DNA from: Peteryoungia wuzhouensis
GTDB taxonomy: Bacteria > Pseudomonadota > Alphaproteobacteria > Rhizobiales > Rhizobiaceae
Assembly (NCBI RefSeq): GCF_003205195.1
Contig: NZ_QJRY01000002.1
Coordinates: 310,001 to 374,000 of the forward strand
Direction: 5' to 3'
DNA length: 64,000 nucleotides
The stretch's first letter is position 1; each line of letters begins with the position of its first letter. The notes beneath the pieces were generated by a model. It was not told where the DNA came from. It did no database searches and saw only the letters and a list, made by a program, of their open reading frames with translations. Both the position numbers and the translations under genes were made by a program. This document shows positions 38,757-47,559 of the stretch, one piece after another.

Positions 38757-39583
38757 GCCACTCTTTGGAACTGATCCCCGCACGCCCTGCGCCCCCCGAG
38801 GTGCACCCGGCCATGACATGGACACGTGCCTTGGGCTACGGAGCCCTCGGTCTCTGGCTTCTCCTCGGCATCGCGCTGGCCTACATGATGGTCTCGGGCT
38901 GGGACACGGACAAGTTCGTCAAATACGGCCCGCGCTATCTCCAGGGCCTCGGCACGACGCTGGGCCTGGTGGCGAGTTCGATCACGCTTGGGGCGCTTCT
39001 CTCCATACCGGTCGCCTATGGCCGGATGTCGAAGAATGTTGTGCTGAAATCCATCGCCTACGCCTATGTCTACGTCTTTCGCGGAACGCCGCTGCTGGCC
39101 CAGATCTACCTGATCTATTATGGCCTCGGCTCCTTCCGCGCTGAGATCGAAGCCGTCGGCCTGTGGTGGTTCTTTCGCGAAGCCTGGTACTGCGCCATTC
39201 TTGCCATGACCATGAACACGGCGGCCTATCAGGCGGAAATCCTGCGCGGCGCGATCCAGAGCGTTCCGCGTGGCCAGACGGAAGGGGCAAATTCCCTGGG
39301 TCTGCCGCCATCCGTGACCTTCTGGAAGATTATCCTGCCCCAGGCGCTGATCGTGGCACTTCGCCCTTATGGCAACGAAATCATCCTGATGATCAAGGCC
39401 TCGGCCGTCGTGGCGGTCGTGACGGTTCTCGATCTGATGGGCCAGACCCGCTACGCCTTCTCGCGAACCTTCGACTACCAGACCTATCTATGGGCAGCGC
39501 TCTTCTATCTCGCCATCGTCGAATTGCTGCGCAACACCTGGGCCGCGCTTGAGGCAAGGCTGACAAGGCACCTGAAGCGATAG
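38753..39583 (+). CDS. amino-acid ABC transporter permease (HisM-like)
   Basis: A 276-residue partner permease. After a short Pro-rich start come membrane helices with the FRGTPLLAQIYLIYYGL segment and the EAA loop EGANSLGLPPSVTFWKIILP. It overlaps the preceding permease by four bases. No ATP-binding gene follows: the next frame on this strand is usg, 209 bases away, so the ATPase must be encoded elsewhere or shared with another system. Confidence 0.92.
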   Translation: MSHSLELIPARPAPPEVHPAMTWTRALGYGALGLWLLLGIALAYMMVSGWDTDKFVKYGPRYLQGLGTTLGLVASSITLGALLSIPVAYGRMSKNVVLKSIAYAYVYVFRGTPLLAQIYLIYYGLGSFRAEIEAVGLWWFFREAWYCAILAMTMNTAAYQAEILRGAIQSVPRGQTEGANSLGLPPSVTFWKIILPQALIVALRPYGNEIILMIKASAVVAVVTVLDLMGQTRYAFSRTFDYQTYLWAALFYLAIVELLRNTWAALEARLTRHLKR

Positions 39584-39792
39584 AGCAGGAAACCTTGGCA
39601 GCACTCACCACGAGACGCTGCCAAGCCATTGCAATAAAAGACGATTTCCGCCCGATCACCGAAGCCTTAAGCTTTCATTTACCCTGCAGTGGTTCCATTG
39701 TTATGGGGCCTGCGTCGGTCGCAGCCCCGGTCGGTCGCGGAAGCGGTTACCGTCCGCACCGATCCTCTTGCACGGGACACGGACGCACGGAC

Positions 39793-40059
39793 ATGAACAC
39801 CGAAATGGAATTGATGCTGAAGGGCTACGGCCTGACCACAGCGCAAATCCTCTACCGCCTGCCGGACCACCCTTCCCTCCTGCAGACCTACATCTGGCAA
39901 CATTACGACCTCGCGCCGGACTTCCCCGAGATGCGCGGCTTCTTGCGCTTCTGGCAGGACAAGATCGAAGGCCCGCTGCATTCAGTCACCTATGTGCACA
40001 AGAAGATGATTGCAGCCAGCGAATGGCGGGCGCTCAAGGGCGAGTTCATTCTCCACTGA
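39793..40059 (+). CDS. usg: Usg-like family protein
   Basis: An 88-residue protein of the small Usg family, named from a frame next to trp genes in Caulobacter and common in alphaproteobacteria. The recognisable core is MLKGYGLTTAQILYRLPDHP and YIWQHYDLAPDFPEM, with TYVHKKMIAASEWR near the C-terminus. The start MNTEMELMLKG is chosen; the 66-codon extension upstream has no similarity. No function is established for the family. It converges with the DUF2270 gene. Confidence 0.87.
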   Translation: MNTEMELMLKGYGLTTAQILYRLPDHPSLLQTYIWQHYDLAPDFPEMRGFLRFWQDKIEGPLHSVTYVHKKMIAASEWRALKGEFILH

Positions 40060-40082
40060 CCGCGCTCAGCTATACGCGCCGC

Positions 40083-40817
40083 TCATACATGCACCTCGCC
40101 ATGGGCAAACTCGCCATCATCAGGCTCGGGGTAAAAGATGGCTGCAATGAGCGCGACATAAAAGGCAGCGACGACAGCGAGGACGACAGCCCCGGGTAGA
40201 GGACCCAGATGGGCATTGATCATCAACTGCTGAAGGTTGCCGATGAACTCCGCCGGCCTTTCGTCCGCCTGCAGTTTCGGGCTTGAGATCTTGAGCCCCC
40301 AGGCCAGCAGCAGGATGAAGTACATCCAGATGTAATTGCGTCGGATGCGGCGGAAAAGAGCTTCCCGATAGCTGATCAGGAAGACGGGCGCCCTCAGGCT
40401 CGCCGCGATCGCCTCCGCCCAATCGACACGCAGTTCGGCGCGTGGGCAGAGTGCCTGGGCAAAATAGTGGCGTTCGAGCTGCCGCACGCGCGCCCGGTAG
40501 ACATCGAAGAAGCGATAACGCCGAGCCTCAATCAACAGAAAGACCGAAATCAGCAGCATCGCGAACAGCACCACGCCATGATGCGAGGACGGCGTCGAAA
40601 GGGATACCGACAGGAGGCCGGCGACCACGGTCATCGACCAGTTTGTCGTGCGGTCAATCCGATCGCGCCAACTGGTCATCCGCCCGATCTCGCCGCGATA
40701 GTAGTGAATGATCATATTGGCCTTTTCGGCCGAATTGGACGGCAGCGCCGGAGCAAGCCGGGGCGGCGGCGGCGCCAGCTGCGGGATGGCGTCAGTCTCG
40801 GAGGATGGCTGTGGCAT
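40083..40817 (-). CDS. DUF2270 membrane protein
   Basis: A 244-residue inner-membrane protein. A Pro-rich N-terminus is followed by the family segment MIIHYYRGEIGRMTSWRDRID and four predicted helices (two around TTNWSMTVVAGLLSVSLST and HHGVVLFAMLLISVFLLIEA, two in the last 80 residues). A hydrophilic central part contains RYRFFDVYRARVRQLERHY. The start MPQPSSETDA has AGGGAG upstream. Function is unknown. It is divergent from the TPR-methyltransferase gene, 126 bases away. Confidence 0.85.
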   Translation of the reverse strand: MPQPSSETDAIPQLAPPPPRLAPALPSNSAEKANMIIHYYRGEIGRMTSWRDRIDRTTNWSMTVVAGLLSVSLSTPSSHHGVVLFAMLLISVFLLIEARRYRFFDVYRARVRQLERHYFAQALCPRAELRVDWAEAIAASLRAPVFLISYREALFRRIRRNYIWMYFILLLAWGLKISSPKLQADERPAEFIGNLQQLMINAHLGPLPGAVVLAVVAAFYVALIAAIFYPEPDDGEFAHGEVHV

Positions 40818-40943
40818 GATCTGGCTCCCTGATGACGGAACGTCCGGCTGCAAGCCACGGTTCCCTCTCCATTGCCAAGCCAGCACGGACGGGCTAGACG
40901 ACCGACAACGGCCTCAAAGGCCCCCGAGACAGGAGCGCGCCCC

Positions 40944-41756
40944 ATGGCCAAGATTGATGAAGAAGCATTGGCGGAAGCCTATAACCGGGCTCTGGCGCTG
41001 GAAAAAGCCGGCGACATCGACGCCGCCGTGAAGGCCTATGAAGAGGTCCTCGCCATTGACCCAGACGACCATGGCGGCGCCTCGGTGCGGATCGCGGCGC
41101 TCGGGCGCGGCGAAGCCCCGCCAAAGGCGCCGGACGCCTATGTCGAAACCCTGTTCGATCAGCACGCCGAAGCCTTCGAGGATATTCTGGTCGAGCAACT
41201 CGGCTATGCCGTTCCAGTCATGGTGCGCCAACGTCTGCAGAGCCTCAATCTCGGCCCCTTCCAGCGCCTGCTTGACCTTGGCTGCGGCACTGGCCTGACC
41301 GGCGGCGCGTTGCGCGACATGGTCGCCGATATCACGGGCATCGACATTTCAGAAAAGATGGTCGAGATCGCCCACGAAAAGGATCTCTACGAGACCCTCT
41401 ATGTCGCAGAAATCGAGGACTTCCTCGAAGACAATGACGACGAGCCCTTTGACCTCGTGACGGCCACCGACGTTCTGCCCTATCTCGGGGCTCTCGAACC
41501 CCTCTTTTTCGGCGCTGCCGAAAACATGGTTTCGGGCGGCATCTTCGTCTTCTCCTCGGAGACGGCAAACGAGGATACCCTGGCCGGACGGCCATTCATT
41601 GTCGGCCCGCACCAGCGTTTCGTCCATGCCGAGGCCTATGTACGCGAACGCCTGACCGCCACCGGCTTCGAACTGATCGAGATGACCGACATCAACGTGC
41701 GCATGCAGGACGGAAATCCGTCTCCCGGCCATCTGATTGTTGCAAAAAAGATCTGA
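40944..41756 (+). CDS. SAM-dependent methyltransferase with N-terminal TPR
   Basis: A 270-residue protein joining one or two tetratricopeptide-like helices (residues 5-40: AYNRALALEKAGDIDAAVKA) to a class I methyltransferase. The SAM site is LLDLGCGTGLTGG near residue 112, followed by ITGIDISEKMVEIA and DLVTATDVLPYLGAL (the motif II acidic region). The ATG has AGGAG upstream. The TPR part may hold a protein substrate. It is the last plus-strand gene before the promoter at 41.79 kb. The substrate is unknown. Confidence 0.85.
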   Translation: MAKIDEEALAEAYNRALALEKAGDIDAAVKAYEEVLAIDPDDHGGASVRIAALGRGEAPPKAPDAYVETLFDQHAEAFEDILVEQLGYAVPVMVRQRLQSLNLGPFQRLLDLGCGTGLTGGALRDMVADITGIDISEKMVEIAHEKDLYETLYVAEIEDFLEDNDDEPFDLVTATDVLPYLGALEPLFFGAAENMVSGGIFVFSSETANEDTLAGRPFIVGPHQRFVHAEAYVRERLTATGFELIEMTDINVRMQDGNPSPGHLIVAKKI

Positions 41757-41785
41757 AAAACAATCATAGATTGATAAATCCACCT

Positions 41786-41813
41786 TTGATTGCGTCGAAT
41801 TGGTGGTTATGAT
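41786..41813 (+). promoter_or_regulatory. sigma70-like promoter of the membrane protein gene
   Basis: TTGATT (41786-41791) and TATGAT (41808-41813) are 16 bases apart, one of the better promoter matches in the window. The implied start of transcription near 41820 leaves about 35 bases of leader with AGGGG before the ATG at 41855. Confidence 0.6.
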
Positions 41814-41854
41814 CTTGCGTTTTGCTAGGCTTTTCCTGGGAAAGGGGAAAGCAG

Positions 41855-43474
41855 ATGCAAATGGAAGTTGTTTTCAACGTCTTCGAGGGCCATTTCGCAG
41901 AATGGACCGCGCTCGTCATTTCGGCCGTCACAACCTTCGCGCTGATCTTCGGGCGCTATGAAATTCGGCTCCGACGGCTACGCCTCATCCGAGAATACGT
42001 TAAAGCCTTCCCAGTTTGGGATACCACCGAGGGTAAGACAAAGTCGACGAACCCCTCCTTCGAATTCGTCCGCAGCAAATATACCGCCGACGTCAAGGGC
42101 AGTGGCGAGACCCCGGAGGATGACGATCTCGTTGCGGACGCACAGTCTCAAATGGCGATCGTCGCGGAGATCAACGGGACGATCGCAAAGACCCGTGTGT
42201 TTCTCAACCGCGGCGACATTCGCCTGCTGGTGGCCTCCGTGCCCTATATGCTGGTGGTCTTCGCCGGCTTTTCGCTGACCCTTTCCGGCACGACCTGCCC
42301 GTCCCAAGCTCAAGGCTGCATCCAACACGTCGCTCGAAATCTCCTGACCGCAGGAGGTGTGACATTCGAAGCCACGATTGCCCCGGAACAGCTGCGCAAG
42401 CTGACGGAGAATGTCCTGACGGTGGCTGCCATCACCTTTGTCGGGGCCTATCTGTCGTCGTTACGCTATCTCGTGCAGGCCCTCTCGGTCTTCGATCTCA
42501 GCGGCTTCACCTTAATTCGGCAGGCGGCGGTCATCACCATCTCGGTGCTCGCGTCAGCAGCGCTTTATCGCGCTCTCCCCGATATGGACGCAGCGCTTTC
42601 CGTGGTCGGCATGGCGCAGAGCGCGGCGGTAAACGATCTCTCCGCGGGATGGATCCTTCTGGCACTCGCCTTCGGTCTGTTGCCCGGCAGCGTGCTGCAA
42701 TTCGTCCTGGTAAAGCTTGGAACGCGTTTCGACTGGATCAAGCAGTCGGACAACCGCTTCATCGCCTGGACCCGTGTCGTGCCCCTCGACGCGATCGACG
42801 GCATCGACTTCTTCACCCGCTTCCGCCTTGAGGAATGCGGCATCTCCGACGTCCAGTCGCTCGCAACTTATAATCCGATCATGCTGCACATCGAGACACC
42901 CTACGGGATATACCAGACCGTCGATTGGATCGCTCAGGCACAGCTCTGCTGCGTCGTCGGCCTCGACCGTTTCCTGCTGCTGCGGCAATTCAACGTGAGA
43001 ACGATCTTTGATCTTGAACGCGCGCTCAAGCAGAACAAGGAGGACATGTCCGCAGAAGACCGAAAGGCGATAGATCAGTTCGATCGGATCTATGCCGCTG
43101 TCTTGCTGGCGCCGACCGGCCCGATGAAAGGCCTGCAAAAAGAAAGCACCGCCAAATTTCTGATTCCCGATGGCGACGGGATCAAGGAGGTTGATGCCAC
43201 CGATTTCAGTATCTGGGCGATGCAGACAATCAGCAAGGATGACGGCAGCGCCTCGCGTGCAACAGAGCATTTGATGGACTGGATCGGCGATGACCTGCAT
43301 GTGAGAAGACTGCGCCGGCTTTGGAACGAGATCTCCGATCGCCTCGGACCGACAAGTCTCGAATTGACGTCGGACCGGAAGATCAAGGGCGACACACCAA
43401 CGTCGGCCCCGCAACCAAACCATCCGGAGGAACCTGAACCACAGGCGGCGGCGGCAAATCCGGATCCGACGTGA
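41855..43474 (+). CDS. unrecognised multi-pass membrane protein with large C-terminal cytosolic domain
   Basis: I do not recognise this 539-residue protein. About five hydrophobic helices lie in the first ~250 residues (for instance WTALVISAVTTFALIFG, YMLVVFAGFSLTLSG, LTVAAITFVGAYLSSL, AAVITISVLASAALY and GWILLALAFGLLPGSVL). The rest is soluble. Part of it reads like helix-hairpin-type repeats: FRLEECGISDVQSLATYNP, then TPYGIYQTVDWIAQAQL. The end is Pro/Glu/Ala-rich and disordered. The ATG follows AGGGG and lies after a good promoter, so the TTG at 41822 is rejected. The FkbH fusion gene follows after 102 bases with a hairpin between. Confidence 0.72.
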   Translation: MQMEVVFNVFEGHFAEWTALVISAVTTFALIFGRYEIRLRRLRLIREYVKAFPVWDTTEGKTKSTNPSFEFVRSKYTADVKGSGETPEDDDLVADAQSQMAIVAEINGTIAKTRVFLNRGDIRLLVASVPYMLVVFAGFSLTLSGTTCPSQAQGCIQHVARNLLTAGGVTFEATIAPEQLRKLTENVLTVAAITFVGAYLSSLRYLVQALSVFDLSGFTLIRQAAVITISVLASAALYRALPDMDAALSVVGMAQSAAVNDLSAGWILLALAFGLLPGSVLQFVLVKLGTRFDWIKQSDNRFIAWTRVVPLDAIDGIDFFTRFRLEECGISDVQSLATYNPIMLHIETPYGIYQTVDWIAQAQLCCVVGLDRFLLLRQFNVRTIFDLERALKQNKEDMSAEDRKAIDQFDRIYAAVLLAPTGPMKGLQKESTAKFLIPDGDGIKEVDATDFSIWAMQTISKDDGSASRATEHLMDWIGDDLHVRRLRRLWNEISDRLGPTSLELTSDRKIKGDTPTSAPQPNHPEEPEPQAAAANPDPT

Positions 43475-43485
43475 CGCCTCCTCTG

Positions 43486-43520
43486 GACAGGCACGCGTAT
43501 TTGGCGAAAATACACCTGTC
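43486..43520 (+). other. stem-loop between membrane protein and FkbH genes
   Basis: An outer GACAGG/CCTGTC pair (43486-43491, 43515-43520) encloses an inner GTATTT/AAATAC stem with a GGCGA loop. No T-run follows, so it may be a processing or attenuation element rather than a terminator. Confidence 0.45.
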
Positions 43521-43576
43521 TGAACATGAAGTCTGATTCGCGACAGAAGTCTGTCTCCTGAATGAGTCGGTGAGTC

Positions 43577-45823
43577 GTGTTCGAGGATTTCCCGTTGAAG
43601 ATCAGTTTTGACACCAAGCTCATGCCCTTCGATGGATGTGATCCGCAGCTTGCCGTGATCCTCATCAATGCTGCACGCCCAGGCGACCCGACACCCCGCC
43701 TGCTTGCCGAACGCTGGCGCGGTCACCTCAGCAAGGCGCTCTTCGCCTTGCCACAGGTCGAAAACCATCAGCTGAGTGCCGGAGCAGCCCAGGCGGGCGC
43801 GTCCTACAGGGCGGCCGTCGAACTCGGGCTGGGGGCCACAGCTCTCGAAGACTATATCGCGCAGATCCGAGACGAATACGGCTTGGACAACAGTCAGATC
43901 GCCGTGGTCGGCTACGCCGAAGGCATGACACTCGCCCTCTATTACGGTTTGAAGCAAACGCAGTCCCTCTGCGCCATCATCGGCTTCAGCGGCGACATGG
44001 CCGGCTTTGCCGATCTGCGCTCTGAGATCTCCAGCCGCCCGCCGGTCCTGCTGGTACATGGCGAAAAGGACGATGTCGTTCTGCCAGGCACGTTTCTCAA
44101 CAATTACAGCCGCCTGTCGGAAGCCGATGTGCCGGTTACAGCCTGCTTCAGGCCGGGTCTGGACCATCAGGTCGACGATCTCGGCGCCGATTCCGCCATG
44201 TTCTTCCTGCAGGGAGCCCATGGCGCACGCGGCATTCGGCCGCTTAAGAAAAAGACCATCAACGAAGATGTCGCCAAGTCGATCAAACTGGTCATCTGGG
44301 ATCTCGATGAGACGCTCTGGCAGGGTACGCTCGACGATGCCGATGCCATCACCCTGCATGAGAGCCGCGTCGAGGCCATTCGCCGTTTGAACAGCAGCGG
44401 GGTCGTCTCTGCCATCTGCTCCAAGAACGATTTCGAGACGGCCCGCAAAAAGCTCGAATCCCTTGGCCTCTGGGACGAGTTCGTCTTCCCCCGCATCGCT
44501 TTCGTTCCAAAGGGGGCTGCGATCCAGGCGCTGATCTCGGACATGCAGCTGAAGCCGAAGAATTGCCTCTTCATCGACGACAACGACATCAACCTTGCCG
44601 AAGCGAAGGCCGTGCTGCCCGACTTGCACACGCTCGACGCCAAGGACGAGATGTGCGACGCCTTCCTCGCGCGGCTTGTCGATGCCCATGCCGGCGTGAA
44701 CAAGTCGCGTGTCGAGGAATACAGGTCGCTGCAGAACCGCGTCACGGAAAGCCAGACCTTCGAGGGCAGCCGCGAAAGCTTCCTCCACACCTGCGACATC
44801 CATGTCGCGATCGCCACCAGTTCCGACCTCATCGACTTTGCGCCCCGCATCGAGGAACTGATCAACCGCACAAACCAGTTGAACTACCTGAAGACACGGG
44901 TCGAGCCCGGCTCCATGGTCAACTACGTCGCCGAGGCGTCGCTGCGCGAAGGCTTCGCGCTCTTCGCCTGGGACAAGTTCGGCTATCACGGCCTCGTCGG
45001 CTTCATCAGCGCCGAGACCGAGACGGAATCGATGCAGCACATGGCCTTCTCCTGCCGCATCATGCATATGGGCATCGAGAACGTTCTGCTGGAGCGGGCC
45101 TTCCAGCGCTTCCGGAACCTGCAGGTGCCGGACAGCGTGCCGGTAAAGCCGGAGATCCCCGCCTGGATCACGGTCGAGAATTTCAACGCGCCCGGCATTC
45201 GCGAGCGCATCCTCGCCGAAGAAAAGAGCATTGCCGCCGGCAACCGCGACATTCGCATCCGCTTCATGGCGAACTGCCAGTCCGGCATCTTCTGCCACTA
45301 TGCGGGCCTCCGGGACGTTGCTGAAATCGACAGCATGCCGCGCGTCTTCATGATGCCGCATGTGCTGAACAAGTCCTACCTGCAGCAGCATTTCCCGCCG
45401 GCGCTCGTCTATTACATCGGTACCGACTTCTACAACATCATGTGGCCGCCGGAACTGCTCGGCATTCTCGACAAGGGTCTTTACGAGGTCTGCGCCACCG
45501 AGTTCTGCGAATACCTGAAGGCGAATGGCAATCGAATGCTGCTGATCACCAGCCCGAGCGGTGTCGAACCGAGCGACTTCCTGGTCATTCGCGGCGTCAC
45601 CAAGGAACGCATGGAGGCCATGTCGGCGGTCTGGCGCAAACTGGCCGCCAGCTACGACTGCATCGACCTCATGGATGTCGACAGCTTCCTCAGCCCCGAC
45701 CTTGCGGCCGACAGCACCCACTTCCGCGTCGAGGCAAGCCGCGAGATCGCTGGTCGGATTGCGGACTGGTACAAGGCCCTGCCCTCCACCCTGTTCGAAC
45801 CGCAGCTGGCTCTCGCTGGCTGA
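43577..45823 (+). CDS. three-domain FkbH/HAD-IIIC protein (pseudo-hydrolase + FkbH + SGNH-like)
   Basis: A 748-residue soluble fusion. Residues ~20-215 look like an alpha/beta hydrolase of the phospholipase/carboxylesterase type, but the nucleophile elbow is VVGYAEGMTLAL, with Ala114 where Ser is expected; the acid (HGEKDDVV) and His (GLDHQVDD) remain. Residues ~236-555 are FkbH: the HAD nucleophile motif LVIWDLDETLWQGTL (Asp242, Asp244), SKNDFETARKKLE, CLFIDDNDINLAEAKA and the region NRTNQLNYLKTR. Residues ~557-748 resemble an SGNH hydrolase (ANCQSG, IGTDFYN, DSTHF). FkbH proteins load glycerate from bisphosphoglycerate onto carrier proteins; no carrier is encoded nearby. GTG start with a weak ribosome site. 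Confidence 0.82.
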   Translation: MFEDFPLKISFDTKLMPFDGCDPQLAVILINAARPGDPTPRLLAERWRGHLSKALFALPQVENHQLSAGAAQAGASYRAAVELGLGATALEDYIAQIRDEYGLDNSQIAVVGYAEGMTLALYYGLKQTQSLCAIIGFSGDMAGFADLRSEISSRPPVLLVHGEKDDVVLPGTFLNNYSRLSEADVPVTACFRPGLDHQVDDLGADSAMFFLQGAHGARGIRPLKKKTINEDVAKSIKLVIWDLDETLWQGTLDDADAITLHESRVEAIRRLNSSGVVSAICSKNDFETARKKLESLGLWDEFVFPRIAFVPKGAAIQALISDMQLKPKNCLFIDDNDINLAEAKAVLPDLHTLDAKDEMCDAFLARLVDAHAGVNKSRVEEYRSLQNRVTESQTFEGSRESFLHTCDIHVAIATSSDLIDFAPRIEELINRTNQLNYLKTRVEPGSMVNYVAEASLREGFALFAWDKFGYHGLVGFISAETETESMQHMAFSCRIMHMGIENVLLERAFQRFRNLQVPDSVPVKPEIPAWITVENFNAPGIRERILAEEKSIAAGNRDIRIRFMANCQSGIFCHYAGLRDVAEIDSMPRVFMMPHVLNKSYLQQHFPPALVYYIGTDFYNIMWPPELLGILDKGLYEVCATEFCEYLKANGNRMLLITSPSGVEPSDFLVIRGVTKERMEAMSAVWRKLAASYDCIDLMDVDSFLSPDLAADSTHFRVEASREIAGRIADWYKALPSTLFEPQLALAG

Positions 45824-45990
45824 ACGGGTTTCCGCAATCAAGGATCGCCGCCGGCCACCACCGGCGGTGATTTGCATTTGAGCCTATGGGCCGCGCCCAC
45901 GGCGATCCGAAAAAGGCGTTGCACGCCTTTCTCCAGGCCGCGCATTCGGCTAAGCCTGCCGCAACGGAATACCGAGACAGGAGCATGGTC

Positions 45991-46863
45991 ATGGCAAAGG
46001 TCGCATTCATCGGTTTGGGCGTCATGGGATATCCCATGGCCGGACATCTGAAGGTCAAGGGCGGCCACGAGGTCACCGTCTACAACCGCACGACCGCCAA
46101 GGCCGAAGCCTGGGTACAGCAGTTCGGCGGCACCCATGCCCTCACGCCGGCAGACGCGGCCAAAGACGCCGACTTCGTCTTCACCTGCGTTGGAAATGAC
46201 GACGATCTGCGCTCTGTGACGATTGGCCCGGATGGTGTCCTGTCAGGCATGAAGGCGGGCGCCGTCCTGATCGACAACACCACCGCATCGGCGGAAGTTG
46301 CCCGCGAACTGGCCGAAGCGGCCGCCGCCCGTGGCTGCGGCTTCGTCGATGCACCCGTGTCGGGCGGACAGGCCGGTGCGGAAAACGGCGTCCTCACGGT
46401 CATGTGCGGCGCAGAGCCTGAGGTCTATGAGAAGGCGAAGCCCGTGATCGACGCCTATGCCCGCATGGTCGGCCTCATGGGCCCGGCGGGCGCCGGTCAG
46501 TTGACCAAGATGGTCAACCAGATCTGCATCGCCGGCCTCGTCCAAGGGCTCGCAGAAGGCATCCATTTCGGCAAGAAGGCCGGCCTCGACATCGAAAAAG
46601 TTATTGAAGTCATCTCCAAGGGAGCCGCCGGCTCCTGGCAGATGGAAAACCGCCACAAGACGATGAATGTCGGCAAATACGACTTCGGCTTCGCCGTCGA
46701 CTGGATGCGCAAGGACCTCGACATCGTGTTGAGCGAAGCCCGCAACAACGGCGCAAACCTGCCTGTCACGGCACTGGTCGACCAGTTCTACGGTGAGGTG
46801 CAGAAACTCGGCGGCAAGCGTTGGGACACTTCGTCTCTTCTGGCAAGGCTCGAAGCGAAATGA
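45991..46863 (+). CDS. 3-hydroxyisobutyrate dehydrogenase-family NAD(P)-dependent oxidoreductase
   Basis: A 290-residue beta-hydroxyacid dehydrogenase. The Rossmann motif is AFIGLGVMGYPMAGHL, the substrate-binding signature is FVDAPVSGGQAGAENG, and the catalytic Lys is in GAGQLTKMVNQIC. Related enzymes oxidise 3-hydroxyisobutyrate, tartronate semialdehyde or succinic semialdehyde, and the sequence alone does not choose between them. The start MAKVAFIG has AGGAG at 7 bases; the ATG two codons earlier is too close. Its stop overlaps the AlkD-like gene start (ATGA), so the two are translated together. Confidence 0.9.
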   Translation: MAKVAFIGLGVMGYPMAGHLKVKGGHEVTVYNRTTAKAEAWVQQFGGTHALTPADAAKDADFVFTCVGNDDDLRSVTIGPDGVLSGMKAGAVLIDNTTASAEVARELAEAAAARGCGFVDAPVSGGQAGAENGVLTVMCGAEPEVYEKAKPVIDAYARMVGLMGPAGAGQLTKMVNQICIAGLVQGLAEGIHFGKKAGLDIEKVIEVISKGAAGSWQMENRHKTMNVGKYDFGFAVDWMRKDLDIVLSEARNNGANLPVTALVDQFYGEVQKLGGKRWDTSSLLARLEAK

Positions 46864-47546
46864 TCGGCCCCTCCTCCACCGCAACGGAACTTGTAGCGCA
46901 CCTGCGCTCAATGCGGTCGGAGGAGAACATTGCCGGCATGGCCCGCTTCGGGATAGTCACGCAAGATGCGCTCGGCATTGGCAATCCTGCCATCCAGAAA
47001 CTGGCCAAAACCGTCGGCAAGAGCCAGCAACGCGCGTTTGAACTCTGGGCGACCGGCATTCGTGAAGCCCGCATGCTGGCAATCTGGACTTTCGATCCGG
47101 CGCTTCTGTCACCGGACGACGTAAGCCGCCTCGCCGCAGACTTCAATTCCTGGGAAATCGTCGATGCGGCCGCCGATTTGCTGACGGAAACGCCTTATTG
47201 GCACGACCTGATCGAAGGTTTCGCGAAAGACGAGCGGGAGTTCGTTCGGCGTGCCGCCTTTGCCATGATCGCCGGCGCCACGGTTCACAACAAGGAGGAG
47301 CCGGACGCCACCTTCATCGCCTGGCTGCCATTGATCGAGCGATATGCAACGGATCCTCGCAACTTCGTCAAGAAGTCCGTGAATTGGGCCTTGCGCAACA
47401 TCGGCAAGCGGAGCCGCAGCTGCCGCGCTGAGGCTCTGTTGCTGGCGAGCAGACTCGCCGACGCGAGCGATGCTGCCGCCCGCTGGGTTGGCAAGGACGC
47501 CTTGCGCGAGCTGAGCGACCCCAAACGGATCGCAAAGCTCAAATAA
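46860..47546 (+). CDS. AlkD-like DNA alkylation repair protein
   Basis: A 228-residue all-helical HEAT-repeat protein of the AlkD family, which excises positively charged alkylated bases from DNA. Family features are ARMLAIWTFDPALL, FNSWEIVDAAADLL (the catalytic-side W..VD segment) and FVKKSVNWALRNIGKR. The start lies within the stop of the dehydrogenase gene. Lesion specificity is not deducible. Two other nucleic-acid enzymes (uracil-DNA glycosylase, thermonuclease) are encoded within 2 kb on the other strand. Confidence 0.87.
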   Translation: MIGPSSTATELVAHLRSMRSEENIAGMARFGIVTQDALGIGNPAIQKLAKTVGKSQQRAFELWATGIREARMLAIWTFDPALLSPDDVSRLAADFNSWEIVDAAADLLTETPYWHDLIEGFAKDEREFVRRAAFAMIAGATVHNKEEPDATFIAWLPLIERYATDPRNFVKKSVNWALRNIGKRSRSCRAEALLLASRLADASDAAARWVGKDALRELSDPKRIAKLK

Positions 47547-47559
47547 GGCCGAACCCGAT

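Noticed and set aside
40872..40943. In-frame N-terminal extension of the TPR-methyltransferase
   Set aside because: The AGGAG site fits the ATG at 40944, and the extension overlaps the opposing gene's leader without similarity.
42554..45877. 1107-codon open frame on the minus strand opposite the membrane protein and FkbH genes
   Set aside because: It spans two genes and a gap, shows no domain or membrane logic, and is best explained by codon bias of the GC-rich real genes.
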